A stretch of 64,000 nucleotides of DNA. Source: Sphingomonas sp. NBWT7 (GTDB lineage: Bacteria > Pseudomonadota > Alphaproteobacteria > Sphingomonadales > Sphingomonadaceae). A program made the position numbers and the translations under genes. The stretch is from positions 372,001 through 436,000 of the forward strand of contig NZ_CP043639.1 of NCBI RefSeq assembly GCF_014217605.1, in the 5' to 3' direction. The notes under the pieces were generated by a model. That model saw only the letters and a program-made list of their open reading frames with translations. It searched no databases and had not been told where the DNA came from. Positions 44,111 to 53,252 of the stretch are shown here, in pieces (within the stretch, counting starts at the first letter, position 1; every line of letters begins with the position of its first letter).

Positions 44111-46503
44111 CATCGCCTCGCCTGCGTTTGGCAGGTCTGCTGGCAGTACCGCTGCTGCTCACCGCCGCATCCAATCCGCGTGCCGCGACCGATCAGCGTT
44201 TCGAGGCGATGACGGCGCAGATCAAGGCCGAGATGCTCGCCAATCCCAATCGCGCCATCGCCGGCGCTCAGGGTGCGCTGGCCTATGGCAAGCGCGCCAA
44301 GTCGCCGCGAATGGAGGCGACCGCGCTGTGGCTGCTCGGTGAGGGCTATAGCCGGATCGTGGAACTGGATCGGGCGCGCCCGTTACTCGCGGCGGCGCGC
44401 ACGCTGGTCGAGACCGCCGCGCCCGGCTCGCAGCTCCATGCCGACATTCTCCTGTCCGAAGGCGGCGTGCTGAATGCGGCAGGCGAGGTGGGCCGTGCGC
44501 TGGCCGATTTGCGACAGGCGCACGATCTTTTCGTCCGCTCGCGCGACACGCGTAGCCAGGCCAAGGCGTTGATCATGATCGCGCTGGTCCACGCCAACGG
44601 CAACGATCACACCGGTGCGCTGCGTTATTTCGGCGAGGCGCGAGAGGCCTATCGCGTCGATCGCGGGCTGCTGGTGGCGATCTACAACGGACGCGGATCG
44701 GCGCTGAAGGAGCTCGGCCGATTGCGCGAGGCGTCGATCGAGCTCGAGCGGGCGCTGGCGATCGCCCGCGAGATGAAGAGCCCGCTGCTCTACGCGCTGA
44801 TCCTCAGCAATCTTGCCGATGTACGCTTGGCGCGTCACGATCTGGTCGCAGCCGACCGCACGATCGCGCAGGGGCTTGATCTAACCAGGCGGCCCGATGC
44901 CGCGGCATATCGACCGATCTTCATCGCCCTGGCGGCGCAGGCGGCGTTCGAGCGCGGCCAGATCGCCCGCGCGCGCGATCTGATCGAGCAGCGCTTCGCT
45001 GGCACCGATCTCGCCGCGACGATGCTTCCGGATCGTCCGGCGCACGACGTTGCCTATCGCATCTATACCCGGCTGGGGCTCAGCGATCGTGCCCTGCCGC
45101 ATCTCGCGGCGCTCAAGCGGCTCGACGATCAGGCAACCGCAACCGTCCGTTCCACTACTGCCGCCATCGCCGGCGCGCGGTTCGATTTCGCCAACCAGGA
45201 GCTGCGCATTTCGCAGTTGAAGGCGGCCGACTTGCAAAAAAGCGTCGCCTTCGAACAGGCCCGGGTACGGACGCAACGCCTGATCTTCCTCGGGATTGCG
45301 GGCGCGACGGCACTGATCATCGCCTTGCTCGGCTTCGGCCTGTTCACGTTGCGGCGCAGCCGTGATGCGCTGGCCGTGTCGAACACCAAGCTTGGCAAGG
45401 CGCTGACGGCGAAGACCGAATTCCTCGCCACGACCAGTCACGAGATACGCACGCCGCTGAACGGCATACTCGGCATGACGCAGGTCATGCTCGCCGATCC
45501 AAAGACGGACAGTGCGACGCGTGATCGGCTATCGGTTGTTCACGGTGCCGGCGTGACGATGCGCGCGCTGGTCGACGATATTCTCGACGTCGCAAAGATG
45601 GAAACGGGAAAGATGACGATCGAGGAGGCGCCCGCTGACGTGCGCCGGACGATCGTCGAAGCGGCGCGGATGTGGGAGGACCAGGCGCGCGCCAAGGGCC
45701 TGTCCTTCACACTCGACCTTTCGGAAGGCCCCGCATGGGTGGTGACCGATCCGACGCGGCTGCGGCAGATCGTATTCAACCTTCTGTCGAACGCGGTGAA
45801 ATTCACCGCCGCCGGCACGATCAACGTCAAGGGCACGATCGACGGCGATCGCTGGCGCCTGTCCGTTGCCGATACCGGCATCGGCATCGCACCCGATAAG
45901 CACGAACTCATTTTCGAGGCATTCCGGCAGGCGGACGCCGGAACGACGCGGCAGTTCGGTGGCACGGGGCTCGGCCTTTCGATCTGCCGCAACCTGTCGC
46001 GTGCGATGGGCGGCGACGTTTCGGTGACGAGCCGGGAAGGCGAGGGGGCGACCTTCGTTCTCGACCTGCCGCATCAGGCCGTCGTCGCGCCAAATGCGGC
46101 CCCGGCAGACGGTGCCGGCATCCTGGTGTTCGACCGCAATCCGATCACCCGCGCGATGTTCAAGGCCTTGTTCGGCCCCGTCGCGGGCAGCGTCACCTTT
46201 GCGGGTACCAGCGAGGAGATCGATAGCGCGCTGGGCGCTGCGGTGCCTTGCATCATCCTGTTCGACGACGCGACGCTGCGCGCTGTCGCCGATCCGACAG
46301 CGCTGATATCCGCGCTTGCGGCACGTTACGCGAACACAAGGATCGTCTTGCTCGGCCCGGCGCTGGGCGCCGCCGAGCGGGCGACGTTCGCCGCCGCCGG
46401 AATTGCCCGTTTCATCACTCGTCCGATTGGTAGAAACCTACTAGTCCAGGCCGTGTTTGGCGACGAACCGAGTGAGTCGCCGCTTGTGCACGAAGCGGCT
46501 TGA
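44107..46503 (+). CDS. hybrid-type sensor histidine kinase with TPR-repeat sensor region
   Basis: A 798-residue membrane kinase, GTG start overlapping the EAL stop. After a signal-like start (RLRLAGLLAVPLLLTAA), about residues 35-370 form TPR-like helical repeats (LAYGKRAKSPRMEATALWLLGEG..., GLDLTRRPDAAAYRP), presumably periplasmic. A transmembrane helix LIFLGIAGATALIIALLGFGLFTL (near 395-418) leads to the H box TTSHEIRTPLNG (His445), N box IVFNLLSNAVKF, G1 ADTGIGI and G2 FGGTGLGLSIC. The last ~115 residues look like a receiver domain but are degenerate (VFDRNP, IILFDDATL), probably not phosphorylated. It works with the response regulator downstream. Confidence 0.9.
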   Translation: MTSPRLRLAGLLAVPLLLTAASNPRAATDQRFEAMTAQIKAEMLANPNRAIAGAQGALAYGKRAKSPRMEATALWLLGEGYSRIVELDRARPLLAAARTLVETAAPGSQLHADILLSEGGVLNAAGEVGRALADLRQAHDLFVRSRDTRSQAKALIMIALVHANGNDHTGALRYFGEAREAYRVDRGLLVAIYNGRGSALKELGRLREASIELERALAIAREMKSPLLYALILSNLADVRLARHDLVAADRTIAQGLDLTRRPDAAAYRPIFIALAAQAAFERGQIARARDLIEQRFAGTDLAATMLPDRPAHDVAYRIYTRLGLSDRALPHLAALKRLDDQATATVRSTTAAIAGARFDFANQELRISQLKAADLQKSVAFEQARVRTQRLIFLGIAGATALIIALLGFGLFTLRRSRDALAVSNTKLGKALTAKTEFLATTSHEIRTPLNGILGMTQVMLADPKTDSATRDRLSVVHGAGVTMRALVDDILDVAKMETGKMTIEEAPADVRRTIVEAARMWEDQARAKGLSFTLDLSEGPAWVVTDPTRLRQIVFNLLSNAVKFTAAGTINVKGTIDGDRWRLSVADTGIGIAPDKHELIFEAFRQADAGTTRQFGGTGLGLSICRNLSRAMGGDVSVTSREGEGATFVLDLPHQAVVAPNAAPADGAGILVFDRNPITRAMFKALFGPVAGSVTFAGTSEEIDSALGAAVPCIILFDDATLRAVADPTALISALAARYANTRIVLLGPALGAAERATFAAAGIARFITRPIGRNLLVQAVFGDEPSESPLVHEAA

Positions 46504-46557
46504 GACGATAGTAATGACGGTCATGAAACGAACTGCTGCTCCTGCCGGCCAACGGCG

Positions 46558-46944
46558 ATGAACGTCCTCTTCATCGAGGACGACCGGATGAACCGCCGGG
46601 TCGTTCGCGATATGCTCGACGTGGCCGGCGCGTCGATGACCGAAGCCGAAAGCGCGGAAGAGGGGCTGCGTATCCTCGATGCGCAGGATTTCGACATGCT
46701 GTTGGTCGACCTTCGCATGCCCGGCATGGACGGTATAACCGCGATCACCCACATCCGCGCGCGCGGCGATGCAAAGGGCCGGGTGCCGATCATCGTCGTC
46801 ACCGCCGATATCGCCGCGGACCTGCGTGAGCGCTGCCTTGCCGCCGGCGCGAACGACGTGATCTTCAAGCCGGTGGCGATGGACAATCTGTTCGACGCGA
46901 TGGGTCGGGTTCTCGCTGCGAGCGACGACGATCTGCTCGCCTGA
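46558..46944 (+). CDS. single-domain response regulator
   Basis: A 128-residue CheY-like receiver. The acidic pocket is NVLFIEDDRM, the phospho-acceptor is Asp51 in LLVDLRMPGMDG, the switch Thr is in IIVVTADIA and the Lys in DVIFKPVAM. No output domain, so it passes phosphate on or acts by protein contact. It lies 54 bases after the kinase gene and likely receives phosphate from His445 in place of the degenerate fused receiver. Confidence 0.92.
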   Translation: MNVLFIEDDRMNRRVVRDMLDVAGASMTEAESAEEGLRILDAQDFDMLLVDLRMPGMDGITAITHIRARGDAKGRVPIIVVTADIAADLRERCLAAGANDVIFKPVAMDNLFDAMGRVLAASDDDLLA

Positions 46945-46964
46945 ACGCGAATGATCCGCGGTGA

Positions 46965-47903
46965 TCAGTAGCCGCGGTCGAGATCGGCGACATTCTCCAT
47001 CGGCGTGCCGGCGCGGAACGCCTTCAGATTGCGCAGGAACAGCGCGGCGGCGCGCTGGAACATCTTGGTCTGGCTGCGCCCCGACAGATGCATGGTGATC
47101 ATGCAATTGGGCGCCTGCCACAGTGGATGATCCGCCGGCAGCGGTTCGGGGGCGGTCGGATCGAGGAACGCGCCGCCGATCGTGCCGCCGTGCAGCGCCT
47201 CGAGCAATGCGTCGTCGTCGATCATGTCGCCGCGCGCGATGTTGATCAGCCATGCGTCCGGCTTCATCGCAGCGAGCTCTTCACGGCCGATCATTGCCTT
47301 TGTTTCGCCGGTGGATGGGGCGGCCAGGATCACCCAATCATGGTCGCCAAGCGTTGCGCGCCACTGGTCCGGCGTCAGCGTGCCGTCGCTGCCCGACCGG
47401 GTGACGCCGGTTACCGTGATGCCGAAGCCGCGCAGACGCTCGCCGATCGCGCGGCCGATGGCGCCATAGCCGACGATCAGCGCGCGCGTTTCGTACAGCT
47501 CGGTCTTGCCGGGCGAGTCGGTCAGCCATTCGGCGCGGTCGTGCGCGCGCACCACCTCGTCGAAGCGCTTTGCGGCGGCGAGAACGCCCAGCACGGCGTA
47601 TTCCGCCACGGCATAAGCGTTGATGCCGACGCCGTTGGTAACGATCGCACCCTTCGCGCGCAGCACGTCGAGCGGAAAGGCGTCGAGCCCCGCGAAGATC
47701 GTCGACACCCACTTGAGGTTGGGGCCGGCGCAACGGATCGCCGCATTGACGCGCGCGGCGGTGTTCATGTCGACCCAGGCGATATCGGCATCGGCGATCA
47801 TCGCATTGGCTTCGTCCGCGTTGGTGAACCAGCCCACCGACAGATCGTCGGGAAGATGCGGCGCGAGAAGCGGGCAGGCGAGCGCGGGGAGAACGGCTTT
47901 CAT
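46965..47903 (-). CDS. D-2-hydroxyacid dehydrogenase family protein
   Basis: A 312-residue NAD(P)-dependent dehydrogenase. The NAD-binding motif RALIVGYGAIGRAIGERLRGFGITVTG lies near residues 140-166; the catalytic Arg is in NIARGDMID, the Glu in the PTAPEPLPADHPLW region, and His in the MHLSGRS block. It resembles glyoxylate/hydroxypyruvate or phosphoglycerate reductase-type enzymes; the true substrate is unknown. ATG 47903 gives a normal-length protein; a much longer frame upstream overlaps the divergent protease gene. Convergent with the response regulator. Confidence 0.88.
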   Translation of the reverse strand: MKAVLPALACPLLAPHLPDDLSVGWFTNADEANAMIADADIAWVDMNTAARVNAAIRCAGPNLKWVSTIFAGLDAFPLDVLRAKGAIVTNGVGINAYAVAEYAVLGVLAAAKRFDEVVRAHDRAEWLTDSPGKTELYETRALIVGYGAIGRAIGERLRGFGITVTGVTRSGSDGTLTPDQWRATLGDHDWVILAAPSTGETKAMIGREELAAMKPDAWLINIARGDMIDDDALLEALHGGTIGGAFLDPTAPEPLPADHPLWQAPNCMITMHLSGRSQTKMFQRAAALFLRNLKAFRAGTPMENVADLDRGY

Positions 47904-47937
47904 GCTGCGACGATAGCGCGCCCGTTCGCACTCGCCT

Positions 47938-48903
47938 ATGGGCTGCCGCGTGATTGCCGTTTTGCTACTCGCCGCTGCACCCGCGCCTGCCGCGGGTCTC
48001 GATGCTTCCGCGCTCGAGGCGTTGCGCGCGATCGATCTGCGGCTCGCGACGATCGCGCATCGGCTTGTAATCGGCAATGTCGCGCTGTGTCGCGATCGCT
48101 CTCCGGCGACCGGGCTCGTGCTCCACGCCGCCACGCAATATGACGCGGCAACCGCGGGCGCGGCCCGCGCCACCTTCGGCTTCTCGACGCCGATCGCGGT
48201 CGAGGCCGTCGTCGCCGGTTCGGCGGGTGCGCGCGCGGGGATCGCGGCGAATGACGGGATCGTCGCGCTCGAGGAGACAAAGCTCGTCGCGACCGCAACG
48301 CCGCCGTCGAGCATCGATCGCGATCGGGCGCTCGACCTGTTCGAGCAGGCTTCCAGTCCGGTGCGCGTCACCATCGATCGCGGCGGCGCCCGGCGACCGG
48401 TCGCAATCGATGCGCCGGCCGCATGCCGCGCGCGCTTCGAGGTGCTGCTCGGACCGGAGATGACGGCGCAGTCGGATGGTCGCATCGTGCAGATCGGCGT
48501 GCGCTTCTTCGAACGCTATCGCGACGACGAGGTCGCCGTCGTCGTTGCGCATGAACTCGCGCATACGATTCTGCGTCATCGCGTGCGGCTCGAGGCGGCG
48601 GGTGTGAAGGGCGGGCTGCTCGGTGAATTAGGCCGCAACGCGCGGCTCGGGCAGCAGGCGGAGACCGAGGCGGACGAGCTAGGCGTCGCGCTACTGTATA
48701 ACGCCGGTTATGACGTGGCGTCGGCGGCACGTTTCTGGCGGGAGCGCGGCGGCGATATCGATGGCGGGCTGTTCCGCAGCCGCACGCATCCCGCGACCAA
48801 GCAACGCATCGAGGCGATCGAGCGGGCCGCTGCTGCGGTACCGGCGCGCCGCCCCTATTTGCCCGCGATCCTCGCGACGCGCGATCAGCCGTTCGGCAAG
48901 TAG
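47938..48903 (+). CDS. exported M48-family metallopeptidase
   Basis: A 321-residue protein with a signal peptide (VIAVLLLAAAPAPAAG). Residues about 75-140 look PDZ-like (PIAVEAVVAGSAGARAGIAANDGIVALEE). The zinc site is HELAH (His205, Glu206, His209) with the third ligand probably in QAETEADELGVALL. M48 members degrade misfolded membrane or periplasmic proteins. A hydrophobic anchor beyond the signal is not seen, so it is probably soluble in the periplasm or a lipoprotein-free exported protease. Confidence 0.9.
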   Translation: MGCRVIAVLLLAAAPAPAAGLDASALEALRAIDLRLATIAHRLVIGNVALCRDRSPATGLVLHAATQYDAATAGAARATFGFSTPIAVEAVVAGSAGARAGIAANDGIVALEETKLVATATPPSSIDRDRALDLFEQASSPVRVTIDRGGARRPVAIDAPAACRARFEVLLGPEMTAQSDGRIVQIGVRFFERYRDDEVAVVVAHELAHTILRHRVRLEAAGVKGGLLGELGRNARLGQQAETEADELGVALLYNAGYDVASAARFWRERGGDIDGGLFRSRTHPATKQRIEAIERAAAAVPARRPYLPAILATRDQPFGK

Positions 48904-48910
48904 CTGCCCG

Positions 48911-50338
48911 TCACACCGCGACGCGCCAGTCCCATCCGAGCGGATCGCCGTCCATCACCTCGACGCCCTGCGCGATCAGCGTGTCGCGAATCGCATCGGA
49001 CGCGGCGAAATCCTTCGCCTCGCGCGCTGCCCGCCGTGCCGCCAGATGCGCGCCGATTGACGCTTCATCGATCGCGGCTTGGGCAGGACGCGCACGCAGG
49101 TCACGGCGCGTCAGGAGATTGAGCGGTAGCCCCAGTACCTCGGCGAAGTCCGTCAAAGCCGCGAGGCGCACGCCCGGCGACAGCTTCTTGTCCGCGACGA
49201 GCGCATCGAGGACCGGCAGCGCCTTGGGCGTATTGAGATCGTCCGACACCGCCGCGTCGAGCTGCGCGCGGTACGCTGTTGCATCGCCCTTCGCCGGTGC
49301 GTCGGCGCGCGCACGCAGCCCTTCGATCGCCTGAACGAGCCGTTTCAGCCGTACCTGCGCCGCCAAGAGGCTGTCCCAAGAGAATTCGAGTTCGCTGCGG
49401 TACTGCGCCTGAAGGCACAGCATGCGATAGGCGAGCGGATGGAAACCGCGGTCGGTGAGCGCCTTCAGCGTCAGGAACTCGCCGGACGATTTGCTCATCT
49501 TTCCCGTACGATCGACGAGGAAGTTGTTATGCATCCAGAAGGCCGCGCCACTATCGGCGCAGCCGCAATGCGCTTGATTCTGTGCGATCTCGTTGGGGTG
49601 ATGAATCTCGCGGTGATCGATCCCGCCGGTATGGATGTCGAACGACGGCCCGAGATACTTCTGGCTCATCACCGAGCATTCGAGATGCCAGCCCGGCGCG
49701 CCGCGTCCCCACGGCGAATCCCACTCCATCTGGCGGTCCTCGCCCGGCGGGCTCGTGCGCCAAATCGCGAAATCCTGCGGGTGCCGCTTGCCCGCGACTG
49801 GATCGATCCGCCCTTCGCCGGCATCCTCTGCGGATCGCGCAAGCCTACCGTAATCGGGCACGGTACTGACGTCGAAGTACAGCCCGCTGTCCAATCGGTA
49901 GCAGTGGCGTGCTTCGATCGCGATGGCGAAGTCGATCATCTCCGCAACGTGATCGGTAGCGAGCGGCAGATGGGTAGGCATGCGGATGTTGAGATCGGCA
50001 AGATTCTGTTTGAAGGCGTCGGTGTAATGCCTTGCGATCGCCCAAATATCCTTACCGCTGCTTCTCGCCGCGGCTTCCATCTTGTCGTCGCCGGCATCGG
50101 CATCCGACGTTAGGTGGCCGACATCGGTGATATTGATGACGTGAGTGAGCTTCAGACCCTTCCACGTCAGGACGCGCGACAGGGTATCGGTAAAGACATA
50201 GGCGCGCAGGTTGCCGACATGCGCGTAATTATAGACCGTCGGCCCGCAGGAATAGACACGGGCGCCAAGGGCGGGATCGCGCGGCACAAACGGCTGCATC
50301 GAGCGCGAGAGGCTGTCGTAGAGCGAAATCGGCGTCAT
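48911..50338 (-). CDS. cysS: cysteinyl-tRNA synthetase
   Basis: A 475-residue class I aminoacyl-tRNA synthetase charging tRNA-Cys. The HIGH-like motif is YNYAHVGNLRAYVFTD, the zinc-site cysteine is in VYSCGPTVYNY and HLECSVMS, and KMSKS is GKMSKSSGEF. Length and C-terminal domain are normal. ATG at 50338 is preceded by a weak Shine-Dalgarno. Convergent with the M48 gene, seven bases apart. Confidence 0.96.
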   Translation of the reverse strand: MTPISLYDSLSRSMQPFVPRDPALGARVYSCGPTVYNYAHVGNLRAYVFTDTLSRVLTWKGLKLTHVINITDVGHLTSDADAGDDKMEAAARSSGKDIWAIARHYTDAFKQNLADLNIRMPTHLPLATDHVAEMIDFAIAIEARHCYRLDSGLYFDVSTVPDYGRLARSAEDAGEGRIDPVAGKRHPQDFAIWRTSPPGEDRQMEWDSPWGRGAPGWHLECSVMSQKYLGPSFDIHTGGIDHREIHHPNEIAQNQAHCGCADSGAAFWMHNNFLVDRTGKMSKSSGEFLTLKALTDRGFHPLAYRMLCLQAQYRSELEFSWDSLLAAQVRLKRLVQAIEGLRARADAPAKGDATAYRAQLDAAVSDDLNTPKALPVLDALVADKKLSPGVRLAALTDFAEVLGLPLNLLTRRDLRARPAQAAIDEASIGAHLAARRAAREAKDFAASDAIRDTLIAQGVEVMDGDPLGWDWRVAV

Positions 50339-50594
50339 GCGCGGGGCTCTAGCGGGGGTGCAGGTCTATCGCAAAGGGGCTGGACGCGTGTCGGTGGGCG
50401 GGTCGCGGTCGGCATGCGGGTGATGACCGTGTCAGGCAATCGCCGATGATTGCGCGATCGCGGCGTTTGGCGGCAGCGCGATAGCGCATCGGGTTGCGCT
50501 GGCGCCGGGGCGGTGTTAGGGGCGATGGTTCACGGCGCGGGCGATCGTTCGCGGCCGCCGTTTGCCGTTCAGATTTCGGAGAAGTGTCGGTTTT

Positions 50595-50801
50595 ATGCAG
50601 ATCATCGTTCGCGACAACAATGTCGATCAGGCCCTGCGCGCGCTCAAGAAGAAGCTGCAGCGCGAAGGCGTGTACCGCGAGATGAAGCTTCGCCGTCACT
50701 ATGAGAAGCCGTCGGAGAAGCGTGCGCGTGAGCGTGCCGCGGCGGTGCGTCGGGCCCGCAAGCTCGACCGCAAGCGCGCGGAGCGTGACGGCGCGCGGTA
50801 A
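50595..50801 (+). CDS. rpsU: 30S ribosomal protein S21
   Basis: A 68-residue basic protein of the small subunit: [20 protein letters not shown], then [20 protein letters not shown] and a basic tail ([10 protein letters not shown]). ATG 50595; GGAGAAG lies upstream. S21 is needed for translation initiation on many mRNAs. Preceded by a 256-base gap from cysS with no other gene. Confidence 0.96.
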   Translation: MQIIVRDNNVDQALRALKKKLQREGVYREMKLRRHYEKPSEKRARERAAAVRRARKLDRKRAERDGAR

Positions 50802-50880
50802 GCTGCGCCGCTGCTTCTGACGTTATTATACTGGTTGCTTCTGCCGGGTGCGTCGCGCCCGGCCCTTACCGGGGATCGCC

Positions 50881-51450
50881 ATGTCGACCGTCACCGCCGT
50901 TCCGATCGCCCCGGTAAAGCGCAGCTATGTCCTCTGGCTGATCGTGGGCATCGTCGCGGCGTTCGCTGCAGCGGCGGCGCTCGCGTTCCAGGGTGACGAT
51001 TTCCTGACGCGCAATGCGCGGCAGAAGGGCGTGCTGACGACAGCGTCGGGGCTGCAATATCAGGTTCTGACGCCGGGATCGGGTGCGAAGCCGACCGACA
51101 GTGACGTTGCGCTGGTGATGTACGAGGGCAAGCTGCTCGACGGCACCATTTTCGACAAGTCGCAGCAGCCGACGCCGTTTCCGGTTACTGGCGTGGTTAA
51201 GGGCTTCTCTGAAGGCCTGAAGCTGATGCCGAAGGGGGCGAAGTACCGCTTCTGGATTAAGCCGGAGCTGGGCTATGGCGCGGAAACCAAGGGGCCGATC
51301 CCCGGGAATTCGACGCTGGTGTTCGACGTCGAACTGCTCGATTTCCTGCCCGAGGCGGTGATTCGGCAGATGCAGCAGCAGCAGATGATGGGCGGCGGGG
51401 CGACCGGTGCTGGCGGGCCGGCTGGTGCAGGAATGCCCGGCGGTCGCTGA
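50881..51450 (+). CDS. membrane-anchored FKBP-type peptidyl-prolyl isomerase
   Basis: A 189-residue protein with one N-terminal transmembrane helix (SYVLWLIVGIVAAFAAAAALAFQ, about residues 17-39) and an FKBP domain (SGLQYQVLTPGSGAKPTDSDVALVMYEGKLLDGTIFDKS... ELGYGAETKGPIPGNSTLVFDVELLDF). The C-terminal tail is a Gln/Met/Gly/Ala-rich low-complexity stretch (QQQQMMGGGATGAGG). The FKBP domain is likely on the periplasmic side, helping protein folding. ATG 50881 lies 79 bases after rpsU. Confidence 0.92.
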   Translation: MSTVTAVPIAPVKRSYVLWLIVGIVAAFAAAAALAFQGDDFLTRNARQKGVLTTASGLQYQVLTPGSGAKPTDSDVALVMYEGKLLDGTIFDKSQQPTPFPVTGVVKGFSEGLKLMPKGAKYRFWIKPELGYGAETKGPIPGNSTLVFDVELLDFLPEAVIRQMQQQQMMGGGATGAGGPAGAGMPGGR

Positions 51451-51512
51451 CCCAATCTGTTTGACATCCGCTCACGCGTGGGCCGATGTCGAACTTCGAC
51501 TGATCCATTGGT

Positions 51513-51542
51513 CCCCGCCAATCACATTGGCGGGGCTTTTTT
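51513..51542 (+). terminator. rho-independent terminator after the FKBP gene
   Basis: CCCCGCCAAT and ATTGGCGGGG form a perfect 10-bp stem around CAC, followed by C and six T. Textbook structure, about 60 bases past the FKBP stop. Confidence 0.92.
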
Positions 51543-51975
51543 GTCACTGTCATTTTGCCTGGTCATATTGCCAGTGCAGCCATTCGCCGTGGCCCATACC
51601 TGCATTGCCGAGCGAAAACGACACCAGCAAACCTGATGGTTGCCTAAAGGTCAATTGAACCTCCGACCCAGGAAAGCCGCAGGCCGCGCCGACTGACGGT
51701 GAGAGCGTTGCAGCGTTCTCGATAGCGTCAGAATGGGTGCGTGCTTGGACGCAGCCATTAGGCGTAGCGGTTCGCCCTAAGCGCGATCACGGCGCCTGAC
51801 CGTATTCAAACGGCGGGCGCATCCATGGGGACTGCCCGCGCGGGCGAATTCAGGCGAGTCACCGCAAACGTTCGCCTAACCGGAACGCCATTGTGCGCGC
51901 AGCGAAGTTCGGTTTGATCGCCGTGAGCGGCGCTCGGCTCTCAGCCGCTACCGCGCAGGTCCGAAGATTGCAGGC
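51543..51975. other. gene-free stretch
   Basis: About 430 bases without a convincing gene. Short open frames are present but none has a good start site and protein-like composition. It lies between two terminators (51513-51542 and 51976-52005). GCGGGCG and GGCGAAC-type short repeats occur; no tRNA, riboswitch or repeat family is recognised. An unrecognised small RNA is possible. Confidence 0.5.
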
Positions 51976-52005
51976 AAAAAAATAGCGGCCCGAAGGCCGC
52001 TATTT
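51976..52005 (-). terminator. rho-independent terminator of the small exported protein gene
   Basis: Read on the minus strand: AAATAGCGGCC and GGCCGCTATTT form an 11-bp stem around a four-base loop, then a T7 run (A7 at 51976-51982 on the plus strand). It follows the stop of the gene at 52026 by about 20 bases. Confidence 0.9.
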
Positions 52006-52025
52006 CCTAACCAAGCTGTGAAAGC

Positions 52026-52271
52026 TCAGTTGCTGTCCGAATCGTCGTCCGAATCGGCGATGATCACGATACCCGCGATCACGGCAGCAGCCGCGAGAAC
52101 GGCAACCACGATGCCGCCGCCAGCGGCCTTTTCGCCCTTGGCAACCGACGTGCCCGAACGAGCGGCCTTAGCGACCGAGAGGCTGGCAGCCGAGTTAGCC
52201 GGCGCCGCAACGGCCGGAGCAGCTGCCAGCGAGGCAGCGGCGACAGCCGCGAGATAACCACGAAGCTTCAT
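52026..52271 (-). CDS. small exported protein with C-terminal membrane helix
   Basis: An 81-residue protein. It begins with a signal peptide (LRGYLAAVAAASLAAAPAVAAPA), has a short Ser/Lys-rich middle (LSVAKAARSGTSVAKGEKAAGGG) and ends with a hydrophobic helix (IVVAVLAAAAVIAGIVIIAD) and acidic tail (SDDDSDSN). Small proteins of this layout are frequent in sphingomonads and function is unknown. GGGAG upstream of the ATG supports the start, and its own terminator follows. Confidence 0.75.
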   Translation of the reverse strand: MKLRGYLAAVAAASLAAAPAVAAPANSAASLSVAKAARSGTSVAKGEKAAGGGIVVAVLAAAAVIAGIVIIADSDDDSDSN

Positions 52272-52375
52272 TGCGAACTCCCTTTTTGTCCGTCGCGCAG
52301 CCTTTGACAGAAGTTACGCTGCAACGCAACTCGTATTCCAGTGTCTACGGTAGATCTTCGGGCCGCGACAATTAT

Positions 52376-52397
52376 CGACGTAAGAAAACTTACGTCG
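52376..52397. repeat. perfect 9-bp inverted repeat with AAAA loop at the phosphatase stop
   Basis: CGACGTAAG-AAAA-CTTACGTCG. The stop codon of the phosphatase gene (52390-52392) lies inside the right arm. It can form a hairpin in the transcript end or be a dyad binding site. No T-run follows on either strand. Confidence 0.6.
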
Positions 52398-53169
52398 GAA
52401 CGGCCGTCCGATCGACCGTATCAAGTATCCAGCGTCGATCCAGTTCCATGCCAAGCGCTGTGAGGCGGCCTGTGCGGTAGGCGCCGGTATCGATTCCGAT
52501 TCGATTTGCGCGCACGTCAACCGCGTCGGTAATCGTATGGCCGTGGATGACGAGGTTGGCGTGATTGGGGACATGATTGAGGAACGGGTCGCGGATCCAG
52601 CGCAGATCGCGCGTTACCTGCCGTTCGATCGGGACGCCTGGCTGGATACCGGCATGGACGAACAGATAGTCGCCCTCGACGATATAGTCGTCGAGCGCGC
52701 GCAGGAACGCGATGTCGGCATCGGGCACGTCACGCTGCATCAGGGCGACTAATTCTGAGATCGAGGCCGCGTCGATCTCCTCGAGCCCGAGCCCGTAGCT
52801 GAGCAGCGTCTCGTAGCCGCCGACGCGCAACAGCAGCCGCGCCATGTCGGCGTCGCCATCATAGGCGCCGAGCAGGATTTCCTCGTGATTGCCGGCCAGG
52901 CAGCGCGTGTCGGGCCGCTCCGCACACAAGGTGCGGACGCGCGCGACGACTGCGGCTGACTGCGCACCGCGATCGACCAGATCGCCGAGGAACACGATGC
53001 CCGACTGGGCTGGCCCGCGCGCCGCATCATCGACGGCGATCAGCGCGAGAAGATCGTCGAGAAGATCCAAGCGGCCATGGATGTCGCCGACCGCATAAAT
53101 GCGGCGCCCGGCGGGAAGGGCCGCCTGAAAGGGTTCGGGTTTGCGACGGGACAGGAAACGCGAAAGCAT
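52390..53169 (-). CDS. PPP-type metallophosphatase (Ser/Thr protein phosphatase-like)
   Basis: A 259-residue binuclear metallophosphatase. GDIHG (Asp29, His31), GDLVDRG, GNHE and the two further histidines in LFVHAG and VIHGHT are all present in order, so the active site is complete. The family includes bacterial PrpA/PrpB-like and Ap4A-type phosphatases; the real substrate is open. Start ATG 53169. Its neighbours (nucleotide-sugar genes) do not explain its function. Confidence 0.9.
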   Translation of the reverse strand: MLSRFLSRRKPEPFQAALPAGRRIYAVGDIHGRLDLLDDLLALIAVDDAARGPAQSGIVFLGDLVDRGAQSAAVVARVRTLCAERPDTRCLAGNHEEILLGAYDGDADMARLLLRVGGYETLLSYGLGLEEIDAASISELVALMQRDVPDADIAFLRALDDYIVEGDYLFVHAGIQPGVPIERQVTRDLRWIRDPFLNHVPNHANLVIHGHTITDAVDVRANRIGIDTGAYRTGRLTALGMELDRRWILDTVDRTAVPT

Positions 53170-53252
53170 GGACGGGGCGCTACTATACGAAAGCGCGCGG
53201 CTTTACCGGCGTGCCGTCCCGCAAGCAACGCCTGAGGGAAGGTTGTCGGGAA

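Noticed and set aside
51407..51658. 83-codon plus-strand frame after the FKBP gene
   Set aside because: It begins inside the FKBP gene, crosses a perfect terminator hairpin and has a Trp/Cys/His-rich product unlike a real protein.
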